Below are positions 33,265 to 46,900 of a DNA stretch of 64,000 bases, piece after piece. The stretch comes from Mesocentrotus franciscanus. Lineage: Eukaryota > Echinodermata > Echinoidea > Camarodonta > Strongylocentrotidae. The stretch spans positions 53,285,271 through 53,349,270 of the forward strand of contig CP137666.1 of the NCBI GenBank assembly GCA_037976565.1, written 5' to 3'. A program made the translations under genes and the position numbers. Under the pieces are notes generated by a model, which searched no databases, had not been told where the DNA came from, and saw only the letters and a list, made by a program, of their open reading frames with translations. Positions within the stretch are counted from its first letter, which is position 1. Each line of letters opens with the position of its first letter.

Positions 33265-33764
33265 NNNNNNNNNNNNNNNNNNNNNNNNNNNNNNNNNNNN
33301 NNNNNNNNNNNNNNNNNNNNNNNNNNNNNNNNNNNNNNNNNNNNNNNNNNNNNNNNNNNNNNNNNNNNNNNNNNNNNNNNNNNNNNNNNNNNNNNNNNNN
33401 NNNNNNNNNNNNNNNNNNNNNNNNNNNNNNNNNNNNNNNNNNNNNNNNNNNNNNNNNNNNNNNNNNNNNNNNNNNNNNNNNNNNNNNNNNNNNNNNNNNN
33501 NNNNNNNNNNNNNNNNNNNNNNNNNNNNNNNNNNNNNNNNNNNNNNNNNNNNNNNNNNNNNNNNNNNNNNNNNNNNNNNNNNNNNNNNNNNNNNNNNNNN
33601 NNNNNNNNNNNNNNNNNNNNNNNNNNNNNNNNNNNNNNNNNNNNNNNNNNNNNNNNNNNNNNNNNNNNNNNNNNNNNNNNNNNNNNNNNNNNNNNNNNNN
33701 NNNNNNNNNNNNNNNNNNNNNNNNNNNNNNNNNNNNNNNNNNNNNNNNNNNNNNNNNNNNNNNN
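33265..33764. other. Assembly gap, 500 N
   Basis: Exactly 500 N, probably a fixed-size placeholder. Open frames across it are meaningless. Confidence 1.
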
Positions 33765-34402
33765 AATATTTCCATAACATATCATAAATTTGAAGTATTA
33801 TCCTAACTGTTTGTAGAAAATGCAGGAGACCGCAATCATAAGCGATGCTTGACGAGGATGGCGGCCTCAAAAAAACCAAAAAAATCTTAAGGGAGAACTT
33901 ATAATGAAAAAGTGTTTAAACATTTGTGTATGGGTTTGTGAGTGTGTTGTGTAAGTGTATATTATGTGTGTGTGTGTGCGTGTGTGTGTGTGTGTAACGT
34001 GTGCATGTAGCTTTATATTGTATGGTGGAGTTAAAACAAATGTAGCCTTTTCAATAAATATATCCAAGAATACGAAATAGAAAACACAATTTCCAAAAAT
34101 GAGTTGCAATGTGACCAAAATTTGAGATATCAATGATAATTGCCTACTGCATGTTGAAATCAGTTTTGTAGATGCATGCATGCATGCATTATACACACAG
34201 CTTGCGGTGGGGAGGAGTTTCTCAAGAATATATTGTGACATGCTTGAGTGATTTCTCAGACTTTTTTTCCCTGGACCACAAAATTACAATGAATTGAAAT
34301 ATTCATTCGTGAGACAACGGGCAAGGTTGAAACATCGATCACTCATTTTGCACAGATAAAAAGAATAGTGCACTTTAGCAGAGTGTAGCAGTGTAAAGAA
34401 CC
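33765..34402. other. Upstream flank of the NmrA-like gene; (GT)n at 33964-33998
   Basis: Holds a GT microsatellite and a GCATGCATGCAT run. 34300-34402 is probably the 5'UTR of the gene starting at 34403. No TATA box is evident. Confidence 0.4.
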
Positions 34403-34558
34403 ATGTCGACTTCGATTCCAAAGTTGATCACGGTGTTCGGAGCGACGGAAGCCAAGGCGGATCATTGATTGACGCTTTGCTCCAAGATGGGGCATTTGCC
34501 GTACGAGGAGTGACCAGAAATACGGATGGTGATACAGCGTTGAAATTGAAAAAGAAGG
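34403..34558 (+). CDS. NmrA-like exon 1 (frame broken)
   Basis: ATGTCGACTTCGATT opens [15 protein letters not shown]. At 34443-34450 the run GACGGAAG lacks one G: as read the frame ends in TGA at 34466-34468, while the next frame gives [12 protein letters not shown], the remainder of the nucleotide-binding motif, and GVTRNTDGD. The donor is G|GTAAGAA at 34559. Confidence 0.85.
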
Positions 34559-37500
34559 GTAAGAATTTGTTATTGTTGTTGTTGATGTTGTTGATTCTTT
34601 ATTTTTTTATTTTTTATTACTACTATATTTTTAGTTTTGCATCTCGGTCCACAGATTCTGTTATTCGAAGGCATATGATATTTATGCCTTCTTAAAACGG
34701 AAGCCCTAATTGGTATCCTAAATAATTAGTTCATTACAGTTTGGCTATGAACAGCTCTAAAATGCTTACTAATGTGATTATGTATCCATGTTCTATTCTG
34801 CATTTTCTTTTGTTTATTTATCTTTTTAGTTTAGTTTTTTTCTCTCATTCTATCTTGATACCACTGTTAGTCGATTGTTGTCATTGAATCAATGAGAATG
34901 GACAGAAAACAATTACCCTGGATAACTAGACCCCCCCCCCCAAAAAAAAACAATGCACTTGTCTAAAACTGTCATTGAAACTGCATGCTGCCAACAGTTT
35001 TGTTCCCTTGTAAATAACTATCATCAATTCGTTGAATACCGCTGTTACTAATATTGCAAAGGATATCATATTGCATAAAAATCATAGGAACAGAGGGGAA
35101 AGAGGATAAAAGACAAATATATCCCGATCCCCCCCCCCGAAACCGTCCACGCCAGTAAGGGATACACACAAAAAAGAACATTTTGATGCTAAAATACGTA
35201 GATTAAAACCGGATCGGATGTTTTGACCCCCTTGACGCCAAGATCCAGATACGCCACTGCCAAAAAGTGCTCGAAAGTTCCAAATTACGAAATGCAAGTA
35301 GTAGTATTGTAGTGATGTAACAAGAAAATTGACCGCTTTTTACGCTTTTTCCTTTCACCAAATTGGCGCCAAAGGCAGCGTCTCACGAAACCGTCGTAGG
35401 TACACGTTCGCCGAGATCCCTTTGAAACATGTGTGATGAATTTTACATGCGTTTCAATGAGATGTCGGCGAACTTGAACTTCGGATGGTTTTGTGAAACA
35501 ACGCCCTGGTTCCGAGGCGCCGTCTACACCCTTATAGCTGGACGACGCTTCGTGATACACTGCCATTCATTAGCATGAGGTCAACGTATTGCTTACAGGT
35601 TGTAAGAAAACAGAACAGTGTGTGTGATCGTGTATACAAAGCAAACAAATTTGACTTGTCTAATTGTGACGAAATTCACACTGCTGCCAAGCAGTTTCCC
35701 TGAAGAAGAAAAAAAAAAATCGGAATCCAGTATCAAAATAACACATGACACTTAGATCGGAAGTGAACTGGAACTCAGGAAAAGCCTAATACATTTCACA
35801 AAATCTGTGTCGTTTGATGAAAAATAACTGAAGAATAATCATTCAAGAACTACATCTCAATATATTAGACCTGCCAAACATAAAAAAGGCTCTAGAAATA
35901 GATTTCATGGCACTGTGGGGGTAATGCATGGCATCCATGCTAAAACTCTTGCAAACATGCTAAGGAATGAGATAGGGGTAGATGCCACGCGCACTTTTGA
36001 CTTAAAATTACATTTTGGCTAAAAATTTGAAAGAATGTCAAAATTCATGATTATATATTTTTAACTAAATATGTATTATCCGATAAGTAGCTTTCAATTG
36101 ATATACCCCCCTTCCCTTGACAACCTTTAAAAAGGGGGAGGGGAAAGAGCGACGGGAGAAAAAAAGAAAATAAAGAAAAAAGAAAGGAAGATAAAAGAGA
36201 AGAATCAACCTTAAAATTTAGTAGGCAGGCTTTCGTGCCCTCCTGTGGACTTTCTCTAGCCAATTATTCACCCAGTTTCTTGCTGCTGCATCGAGATTTA
36301 AAAAAAAACGCAACGGGTGTAAACCTAAATATAGTCAAATGACGAATTGTGGTATACCAATCCTTATGGAGCGGTTTTGAATACTTAACTAGAAGTAGGC
36401 CTATAGTATGGTAATACGATGAAAGTGTTTGAGCACGTACGGCACTCTTTACTAACTACACTACACTTCTTTATCTGAATCAATCAATCAATCAACTATA
36501 CAATATTCTATTTCTTTGGTTCTCGCCTCAGGAAGTCGTTGATGGCGTACCATATTCTCACACCCATGTATAATATCCAAAACCTTGATACACTGAAATA
36601 CAAATACAAGATATTGTCTTTTCTTTTCTCACTCATTGTTAGGAAAGATAGGTCTAGGTGAAAGAAGATACGTAATGATTGCATCCCAGACCATTGAATT
36701 ATTCTCTTTTGTCTTTGTTGGGGAAAATCGAACTCTTTATTCGTTTTGTTGATCAAAGCATGAACAGTACGTCGCACTTTGGTTCTTGGTTTTATTTACA
36801 CGCCCTACTTCATTACAGTGAAGGATTGTCGTTATTTCGTAATGTAAACGATGCCCGGAATCAAAGTTCTAAAAAAGTGTCGACTTTTTTACAGCCGGCT
36901 AGTCGCTCCAATATTGAAAGAAATATTATGAATGGGAGCGCGGACCCACTACCAAAGAAAGCAAAGTAATAAATTGTGTTTCGTTTGCTGTGCCGAAGAA
37001 CTTTTCTGTAATAATAACTTTTCTAGGTTGTCAACTTTTATTAAGTAAAAGCAAAAGTTTATTCTCAGTCAAGAAAATTATTCAAAACGATAGCTCAGTG
37101 GTGGAGCAGTTGTATCTTTTGTTTTGTTATCTAAATCAATATTGTCGTAAAGAGTATAATCATATATTATTATTCTTGAAGCTATAGAGCTTTTGGGATT
37201 GAAATATATAGATTCACGATCACAATGACAGCAGTGTTTAGAAACCAAGTTTATCCTATAAAATGATGATCGTAAGAAGAAGATTAAATATTGAAAATAA
37301 TACTGATGAAAACAAATTCTGTGGAGTGATGAATGTATATGACACCCTCCCGCAACGTCCAGCCGCCCCCATATTTTGGTAGGTTCTCACTCTGGCTCTC
37401 CAGAAAATAACTTATATCTAGAATTTTGTTTAAAATACTTATGTAATTTCAAGTGAATAAAAATTCTCTATTTCATATTCTGAATAATAAGCATATTCAG

Positions 37501-37885
37501 GTCTTCAAAATTATTAAAAAATATCTTTCAGGTGTAGAGGTACTCTATGCTGACTATGATGACACTTTGACATTGGACAATGTGATGGCTGATAGCTATG
37601 GAGTATACGTAGTCACTGGCGCTTATATTGAAAAGTTTTATGAGGACAAGGAAGTTACGAGGGTGAGTTTAATTGTACCATTGTGACGTATGACTCTTAG
37701 CAAGGCATTGATCTGCATTTCCCACTCCCAACCCAGGTGTATTACATGATAAGAAGCACTTCCTCGATTGTGTCTAATAAAGGGCAGCTTGGCTAAAGCC
37801 AGCTGCATGGGATAAATATGCTCGTAATATGCGTGTAGCTTTTATCTTTGTATAAACCTAATTCTGAGAGACAGAAACAGAGAGA

Positions 37886-37921
<36 letters not shown>

Positions 37922-40900
37922 AAGAGGGAGAGAGAGAGAGAGAGAGATAGAGAGAGGACATGGTATGCAGCGGGATATACATGTACTCATGACATGTGAG
38001 ACATATTTGATGTATAGATCGAGACATCAACTTTTTCAACGTGAAAGAATTGTGAGAAATTTCATATTTTTCGCACATTTCCAAGACAAAGTATCGAGGA
38101 CATCTTAGTGAATCACCCCAACCACCAGAGGAACGATTTTCGGACAATCATCAGCCTGCTTTGATGGACTTCTTGAGAAAGTGACATATTTATTTATGAT
38201 GTTATACATGTTGTGGATCGTCCGCTAGTCCCATATGTGACGATTGGAAGAAGAAATACTTCGACACCACTCTACATTTAAAGTGAGGTAACTAACTGTC
38301 TATAAATCGTGTCACATAATGTTGTATATCGCTTTAGTTTGTGTCTTCGCTATGTCTTAAACGTATATATCATGTGCACCAGGAATGTGTCAGCTTGTTG
38401 AATTTGTGAACTAGTTATCAAGATTTGAACTCTCATAACGCAAACATACACCATAATATTGAAATCATATATAATCGTATATTATTTGCGCCACATGATT
38501 AACATTATAACATTGAACTTCACCGTTTATGACCGACTTTTGCATATGGGTGTGTTACATATTTATCTTCATAAATTGTTGCATCTTTTTGTACACTGGA
38601 CCTGTCTACTATTTCCAATATGGCGTCAGGAAACAAGAAAGCTACTACAGCAGAGGCGGTAGAAGCGGCGGCCTTTAAGGCTTTCGAGAAATTCATGCAA
38701 AGCAGTGTTTTCGTCAATGCCGTAGAAAAGGCCGTTGAAAGAGCCATTGATAAACATATAATGAAATTTAACCAACGCCTAGATCAACTTGAGATTAGCA
38801 ACGCTCACATATTCGAAGAGATAGAAAGCGTTGATGGAAAGTCATTAGAGCTTGAATCGTCTCTCAATACAAAGGAAGCAGAGATTAAACGTCTGAATAG
38901 CATCATTAATCAGCAAACAACGTCAATCAGCAACCTTACTCTAGCGATGAATGAAGCAGAGCAATACTCTCGACGTAATTGTTTGAAGTTTTACGGCGTA
39001 AAGTAAATAAGTACCTGTCTATTTGTTTACTCCAGCTGACGACTTGGTTGACAAGCTGGGTATCTCAATGTACACGGTCTGCAAAGTAATATAGTACATA
39101 TGATCATGGGTAAGTCCAATATCCTCTATCTCCCCCCAAGTCTTTGGCACAAAGTCGAAGATCCTTTGTAGATGAAGACTGAAAATTAGAAAAACAAATG
39201 CAACACCAACAGTCCAGCTGAAGTAACAAGCTAGGTCAACAATGAAAACAGTCGAACTGAAGTAACAAGTCTAACACCGAAAACCAGGAACGCAAAAGTG
39301 AAAGATGTCCAAAAGGCAAACGTCGCATATCATAATCAGCGTGCCAGGCAGGCCTGCCGGAACGTCGAGCAGATCGTCTGGGAGAGGCAGAAGAGGTGGC
39401 CACAGGTAGCGAGGTAGCAGGGCCAGGGCCATCAAGCTGGGGGGCAATACTGCGGGCTCACTGGCCGGAGACGGATCATCCAGAGAGAGGTGATGCACCA
39501 ACAGGGGATGGACGGCGACGACGTGGAGTGCCATGGATCATGCTGGATGACACAACGGGCGGCAGGAGGAACCTCATGTGCAGCAGGCAATGAGGATGCT
39601 GCGGGCGGCGACGGGCCAGTGGAGGCGTCGAAGGATGGGGTGGTGTCGCAATCAGCGGAGGAAGTCCAGGTACCTCGCTGTGACCGAGGAACAGTAGCAG
39701 ACCCAAAATGTGAGCACGGAACGGGCGGATAAAGTGAGTTGCGGCACAAAGCAACGTCAGCATCGATTGTCAACCTTGGGGCTGGGAGCTGTACAGGAAT
39801 GTACTTCCTCAGGAACTTCCTATTACGAAGGGTGACACGCCCGAGCCATCAACCCGCACAACGTATTGGTAAAATTGCGGACTTCTACCACAACACCGGT
39901 CTTATCCCATTTCAAGGGATGCAACCCGGTCTGGTTCTGGATACGTACATGATCGCCTACGACAAGTGGCAGAAGCCGTTTGGTGTGTTCAGACCAGCGT
40001 TCTGCACCTCTCATGTGGCGGTTCCTGAGGGCCTCCTCCCGAGCTGCGAGGGTCTCACGCCAAGTGTCATGAGGCTTGTATCTGCCAGGAGCTATGGGAA
40101 TGAAGTCTCGAATCGGGCGACCAAAGATGCACCTCGCCGGGGAGAGCTTGGTATCCCTGTCTGGAGTGTTCCTGTACTGAAGCATGGCGCGTTGGAAGGA
40201 GTCCGTGTCGAGGGCACCTGTGGGGCTCGTGTTGTCCATGATGAGGCGCTTCACTGTCTTCACACCAACTTCAGCATGACAATTGCTATGGGGATAAGCA
40301 ACAGAGGAAATGCGATGGTGTACACCCCAGTTCTTTAGGAAGTGGCGCGCAGCGAGAGCCGTGAATTCAGGGCCACCATCGGAAGCCAGTTCGTCAGGGA
40401 TACCAAAGGTGACAAAGATGCGTCGTAGACAAGTGATGAGGCCATCGGCACCATGGGAAGACCTCTCAACAATCGGCCAGTTAGAATAACGGTCGACCAC
40501 TACCAAGTAGTTGCAACCTTTGTAGTGGAAAAAATCAGCACACATGCACTGGAATGGGTAATCTGGAGATGTCAAGGGGCTGGGTGGTGCATGCCCCCGG
40601 GTTGGAGGGGGCAATCCGATTGCAGTGGTTGCACTGGGCACGAAGGGCTGCGATGGCAGGGGTGATGCCAGGCCAAAAAATAGATGCTTCAGCCCTGGCT
40701 GTCATGGAGGTGACCCCTTGGTGGGCTGCATGAAGATGGTTTAACACCTCCTCCCCGAGAGATGGGGGTATGACGACACGGTCCTTGTAAAGCACCACAC
40801 CATCAGCCGTGTGCAGGCCATCCCGAAACTGGAAGTAGTTGCGGAGAGGTTCCGGGAGTTCATGCAGGGAGTCAGGCATGCCAGATTCGACGTCAACAAG

Positions 40901-43900
40901 GCCCTGCATGGTGCTGTCACTGGCCGTAGCAGTACGGACTCGGTCCCACGTAACAGACTGTAGGCTGAGGGAGTCCAAGGAAGACACAGCAGAAGATAAG
41001 ACGCCGTCCTCAAGGGCATCCACACGTGAGGCTGGGGTGCGCAAGCCGCCATGAGAGTTGGGAGTGTGTCAAGAGGACAGGGTTGGAGTCAACGGCTGCC
41101 ACGTCATCAGGGAGGACCAGTTGCACAGGATCTCCAGTAGGGTGGCGGGAGAGGCAGTCTGTGGCACGATGCTTGACGCCCGGTACATGGACCATCCGAA
41201 CCTGTATCTGAGGGTCTTTTCCTTCAAGTTCCTCAAGCGTGGGTTAGGAATGTCTTCCAGGGTGCGGTCACCAAAGATCTTCAAGAGGGGCTTGTGATCG
41301 ACAGCAATGATGAGGTCATCACAGCCCAGAACAAAGTATCTGGCTTTATCCAGAGCGTCAACAACTGCAAGGGCCTCACCTTCCACTGGAGCGTAGCGTG
41401 ATTCAGCAGGATGTGTGAATCTGCTTCCAACAAGCGTAATCCTCCATCCTGAGTGGCAGCAGAAGGGTTCGATCTTGACACAGGTACAGTGCTTCTGTAG
41501 GAGCCAAAAACCGATGCCGCTTTTGGACCAATCCGTCGCCAGGCATGTGGGCTTTTGTGGGTCGAAGATTTTGACGCCTTCTGCAATCTCACTGGCAATG
41601 ACAGTTTTGGATTCCTGAAAGGCACTCTCGAGAGTCTCGTCCCATATGTAGGATGTGCCTGGCTTCAAGAGCTGTCGAAAGGGTAGCATTTGTCCTGCCA
41701 CGCTGAACGCGTAGGATACCTGGTTTACAAGTCCGAACCACGAGCGAACGTCTGTGATGTCCTTGGGGGTTGGAAAGTCCAGGATTGCCTGCAAGTATTT
41801 CCTACAAGGGCGAACATTGTCAGGGGTGATTTCGAACCCAGTGAACTCGACGGTGTCCGCTCCAAACACAAACTTGTCAGGATTGAGGGTGATCCCATGC
41901 CGCCACATGTGTCAAGCCACTGGACGGCCTGAAAGAAGCTGTCTGCCAATGTGTCTGCCCACAGCAGGACGTCATCCACGCACTTGTTCTTATTGGGGAT
42001 GTCTGACACAATCTCGTCATACCGCCTTGTGTAGCCGTCACCTGAGGCAATGTATCCTTGAGGGGCAGTTTTGTAACGGTATCTACCCCAGGGTGTAATG
42101 AAGGTCGTCAAATGTCGGTCCTCCTTGCAGAGGGGTACGCTGTGGTAGCCATTCCATGCATCAAAGACAGTCTTCTTCTTGCCATGCGGGACTGATCTGG
42201 CTTGGTGGAAGGGCGATGGCGTGTGATGCGTCTCCCTTGTGGCATGAGCATTGAGGGCCTGGAAGTCAACGGTTCGCCGTGGTTTGCCATTTTTCTTTGC
42301 ACAGATAACCATCCTATGGCACCAGGTAACAGGTTCACCGACAGGGACTGGTTCGATGACACCCAACTGGACATCGTGGTCCAATCCAGCCTTCACAGCG
42401 TCGCGCCAGTGGATCGGGACTGGTATTGGAGTGTGATGTGCGACCGGCTCAGCGTCGGGATCCACCATCAGTTTCATTGGTGGGCTGTCCATGAGAGGCA
42501 GGGTTTGATGCTCACATGTGTTGAATGTACCTGCCTTATAGTAGTCAAGCAGATATTGCTGCAGCTTCTGGCGATTAGCTTCTGTAGCCAGAAAGGGTAA
42601 CTTTGTCGGTGGCGGTGGAGGCCGTTGGCGACGGGGGCAACGACAAGTGACAGTTGGGTCCTTCTGTAGAGCTGCCGTTGCGTCCAGATTGCGTGATGCC
42701 TGTGTAGCACCAATCGTGGGAAAGCTGTCGGAGATGAGTCGGAGATCAATGCAGGCTTCTTTACTGAGGAAGATCTTGTCAGAGCCGTCAGTGATATATG
42801 TCATTTGCCTTGTGTCAAAGACCCGGCCCGACTATCTCTGCCTGAAAACGTAGGATAGCTGCTCCAAGGATCTTGATGCCTCCTGTGGTAGCAGTGTGCA
42901 TCCTCATGGTGACTGGGATGAGGTCCGAAAGACGTAACCCAAGGCGACGGGTGACCTTTATTCCAGCAAGGCAGCTCTGGCATCCTGTATCAGCCATGGC
43001 GGACACTGGGTAAGGCGTTGTAGGGGTGGAGACCTTAAAACCCAAGGCTTCGTAGTCATCAGACATAATTGTGACGGTCACGCTAACAAATGGTTGAGGC
43101 GCAGATCTCCTTCTGAGCCATGTATCAGAGAGATTGTCATATATATGGTGGTCAAGGGGAATGGTCAGTCCACCTCGTGGCCGCTGCAAAGTGTGAATGG
43201 CACACAGGATATCAAAGACAGCACCCTCGTGGTCAACGGGAGCTGCAGGTTTGACATGTCGTGTGTAGTATTTAGGAACTCTGAGACATAAAACTAGATA
43301 CAATGAATTTAGAAGTTGAGATGATTTAATCTATTCCAAGATGTCCGATCATATTGTGATCATGTGTACATAAAGGGGATTGAGCCCTCGACGTTGACTG
43401 TTAGCACAGTCTTACAAACACAACATATTTCCCTCCTTTAAAGAGATGAATAATGTTATATAACTAAGTCCAGATATGAGTTCAAAAGTTTATGAGTCCA
43501 GTTCCAGTTTTTTAATTTCTATGCTCAATACTTGTCGGCTGTAAGGATTTAAGATCTGTAATCTCGTAGATATCCAGGTTGTCTCCTTAGACGCTGAGAA
43601 CGACGAACAGTTCGCGGTTCTGCTCGCTGTTGCTCTTGATCTTCAGTGCTTGTAGGGAATGGAAAGGTGTCTTCCCAATCGCTTTCATTCATGTTGCCTG
43701 GCTTGCTCGCGATAAGGCGTCTGGTGTTCCATCGCGTTCCGTCATCTAGTACAAATGCATTCGAGCCGAGCTTCTTCACGATCTGTTTGGGTTTCGATAC
43801 CCCCGAAGCTAGCTTGTGCTTGCGATTTGGACGCTTTACACGAACCCAGTCACCGATAGCGAATTTCGGTGTGATTGCTCGTCTGCGCTTGTCAGTGTAC

Positions 43901-46900
43901 GCTTTCATGCTTTGCTGTTTCCTCTCAATCTCTCTCGCTTCAGCCTGTGTGCTTGCAGGCTCTGAAACCGGTGGTTTCAGGATGTTGAATGGCATACGGA
44001 GGTTCCGTCCCAACATCAACTCTGCTGGAGTCTTTCCGGTTAGCGAATGAGGTGTTGAGCGATACGTGCGTAGTAGGGTCTGGATGGCCTTATCGAAGGT
44101 CATTCCATCTGCGAGATTCGCTTTCAAGCTCTCCTTGATTACCCGGTTGAAACGCTCTACGCCGCCATTGCTTTGAGGGTTGTAGCGAGTTGTGAGGCGA
44201 TGTTGAATTCCATTAACGGCTAGGAATTCTTCGAACTGTTCAGACGTGAACTGTGGTCCATTGTCCGTGGTGATAGATTCTGGAAGACCCCACTTGGTAA
44301 ACATCTTCTCCAAGATGCTAATGACTGATGTCGTAGTGACTGAGCTTGTTGCTGCTATCTCAGGCCACTTGCTATGGAGGTCGTGTACAACTAACAAAAA
44401 TCGCTGACTTTGAGGAGCGGCTTGGACTTCCCAAAGATGTCGACTTGAAGTTGCTGCCATGGCTTCTTCGGCCATGGGGTCGGCTGCAGTGGTGCTGGCC
44501 GCGGTTGAGTTTTCGCTGAGAGTACACGCTTCACAAGATCTGACGAGATCTTCTACGCGTCCGATCGATCGCTGGCCACCAGATTGCTTCGCGACATCGT
44601 TGCTTCATCTTCACCACACCTGGATGACTTTCATGTGCGGTTTGTAACACACGATGTTGAAGCGATTTCGATTACCGCTCGGGGCCACGGGCGATACACG
44701 TGTCGTCGAAGATAGCTAGCTCATTGCGAACACGATGATATGGAACGAGGTCTTCGGAAATCTCTCTAGGCCATGCTGTTTGGAGATAATGACAGACCTT
44801 CTGTAGAGTTGCATCTGCGGCTGACTCTGTTTTCAGCTGCTCACGCGTCACAAGCTTTGCGGTCACGTGAGAGATCACCATAAGAACGTAGTCTTCGACG
44901 TCGTCTTCGATGTCGCTTGCATGGCTATCGCGATTGCTATTCGCGTTCGTGTACGGCTAAGCATATCTGCTACTCGGTTGCGTGAACCCGCGAGATATTC
45001 GACCTTGAAATCATATTGGTGCAGTCGATCTGACCATCTGTAGATGCGGAGTGGGCGGTGTCCAGATCCTGAAGTGCTCAACAAGGTTGTTAAGGCTTGA
45101 TGGTCAGTACGAAGTGTGAACTTGCGACCGTAGAGGTACATATGCCAGTGTTCGCAGGCATAGATGCATGCGAGAGCTTCGCGTTCTCCTGTAGAATACT
45201 TTCGCTCTGTGTCCGACAACGCTCGAGATGCGAATGCGACCGGACGTACACTGCCGTCGATCGTTTGCGATAACACTGCTCCGATAGCGAACGCTGACGC
45301 GTCTGTAGTCACGCACGTTTCAGCGCTTGGAGTGAAGTGAGCGAGAACTGGCGGCTCTGCGATTCTTCCTTTGAGCGTGTTGAATGCGGTCTCTTGTGCG
45401 TTGTGCCATTCCCAAAGCGCGTCCTTCCGGAGAAGCTTCTGCAGAGGTTCTGCGATTTCTGCGTATTGTGGCACGAATTTGCGGTAGAAGTTCGTTGTTC
45501 CCAAGAATGAGGCTAGCTCCTTCACATTCGTTGGGGCTGGGAGTGTTCGGATAGCTGCAACGTTGTCGAGTGTAGGCGTCAGACCATTTGCAGTGACATG
45601 ATATCCCAGAAAATCAATGTCCGAAGCAGCGAACGTGCACTTGGCCTCGTTGAGCGTCAAGTTATGCTTGGCGAGGTGCGTCATGACTTCTGCTAATCGT
45701 TGATCGTGCTGAGCCTTGTCCTCTCCGAAGACTACCACATCATCAAGGAGATTCAACGTGCCCTCGATTCCAGCTAGAACTGAAGAAACGATTTTCTGGA
45801 ATGCGCTAGGTGCTGAGTTCAGTCCATAGGGCATACGGCGATACTGAAACATGCCTATGTGTGTGTTGAATGCAGTGAGATGGCGGCTCTGCTCTGCTAG
45901 CGGAACCTGGAGATAGCTACGTCTCATGTCTAGTTTAGAGAAAACTTTAGCTCCGTGAAATGAAGCTGAAAGTTCATTCATAGTAGGAAGTGGATACTTA
46001 TCCGGAATGATTGCCTTGTTGACTGCCCTCAAATCTACACAAAGTCTAAGATCTCCATTCTTACGGCGTGCGATGACCAGATTAGACACCCACGGGATGA
46101 ATCGATGCGCTCGATGATGCCATCGGATTCAAGCCTATGAAGTTCCTTTGAGACTTCATCCCTGACAGCTAACGGAAGTCGACGGAGACTCTGTGCAGTA
46201 GGTGGGACTGAGGAATCCACCCTTGGTGCATGGCAATATCCTTTGCATTTACCAAACTCGTTGAAAAGTGCAGCATAGCGTTCTCTATACGCATTGTCTA
46301 TGAGCGAATCGTTCACCAGTGTGGTCGTTCATCTGAAATCCTAGGGCGTCGAACAGATTGACTCCCTTAAGGCTCTCGCCCTTCGCTATGTAGAACGTAA
46401 AGCTGTCGAGATGTACATCCTTGTACCCGACAGGAAGCTCAACCGTGCCCAGAACGGAAATCAGTGTAGGTGGCTCACCATATGCTATGAGCTTGCTCGA
46501 TGTCGATGACAGGCTACAATGTGAGAAATGTCGATGATACAGTTTATCACTAAGAATCGACACTTTGGCCCCCACATCAATCATCAAAGAGAGGTTAGTA
46601 CCAGCAATCTGCACTTCACATTCTTTGAACTGGCCTGAATTTGCTGAAGAAATCCGGTCTGAGAGTGTGAACACGCTGCTTGCTATGTCGCCCTCTATTG
46701 GTTCATCAACGTGTCGAACTGAAGATGCACTTTTCTTGGTAGATCTGCATACGCTAGAGAAATGGTTCATCTTCGAGCACGAATTGCAACGTTTTCCAAA
46801 CGCTGGACACGCTTTTGGAGGGTGTGTCCGTCCGCAGTTCGAACACGACTTCGAGTTAGCATGGTTAGAGCGGGCTTTGTTATGATATGGTCGTTTGATG

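Noticed and set aside
33164..33879. Long minus-strand frames spanning X residues
   Set aside because: They run through the 500-N gap and have no coding meaning; the same holds for 60907-61569.
36679..36969. 96-aa frame ending ADPLPKKAK with TAATAAA at the stop
   Set aside because: The tail looks protein-like and basic, but there is no start context, splice support or known family; kept only as a possible retropseudogene.
37700..37736. Candidate micro-exon between NmrA-like exons 2 and 3
   Set aside because: AG and GT borders exist (CAAGGCATTGATC...), but the intron would be under 40 bp, the length keeps phase 0 and the peptide does not fit the family.
39271..42983. Long plus-strand frames over Gypsy A (for example 39739-40338)
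   Set aside because: Shadows of the minus-strand polyprotein; no domain on the plus strand.
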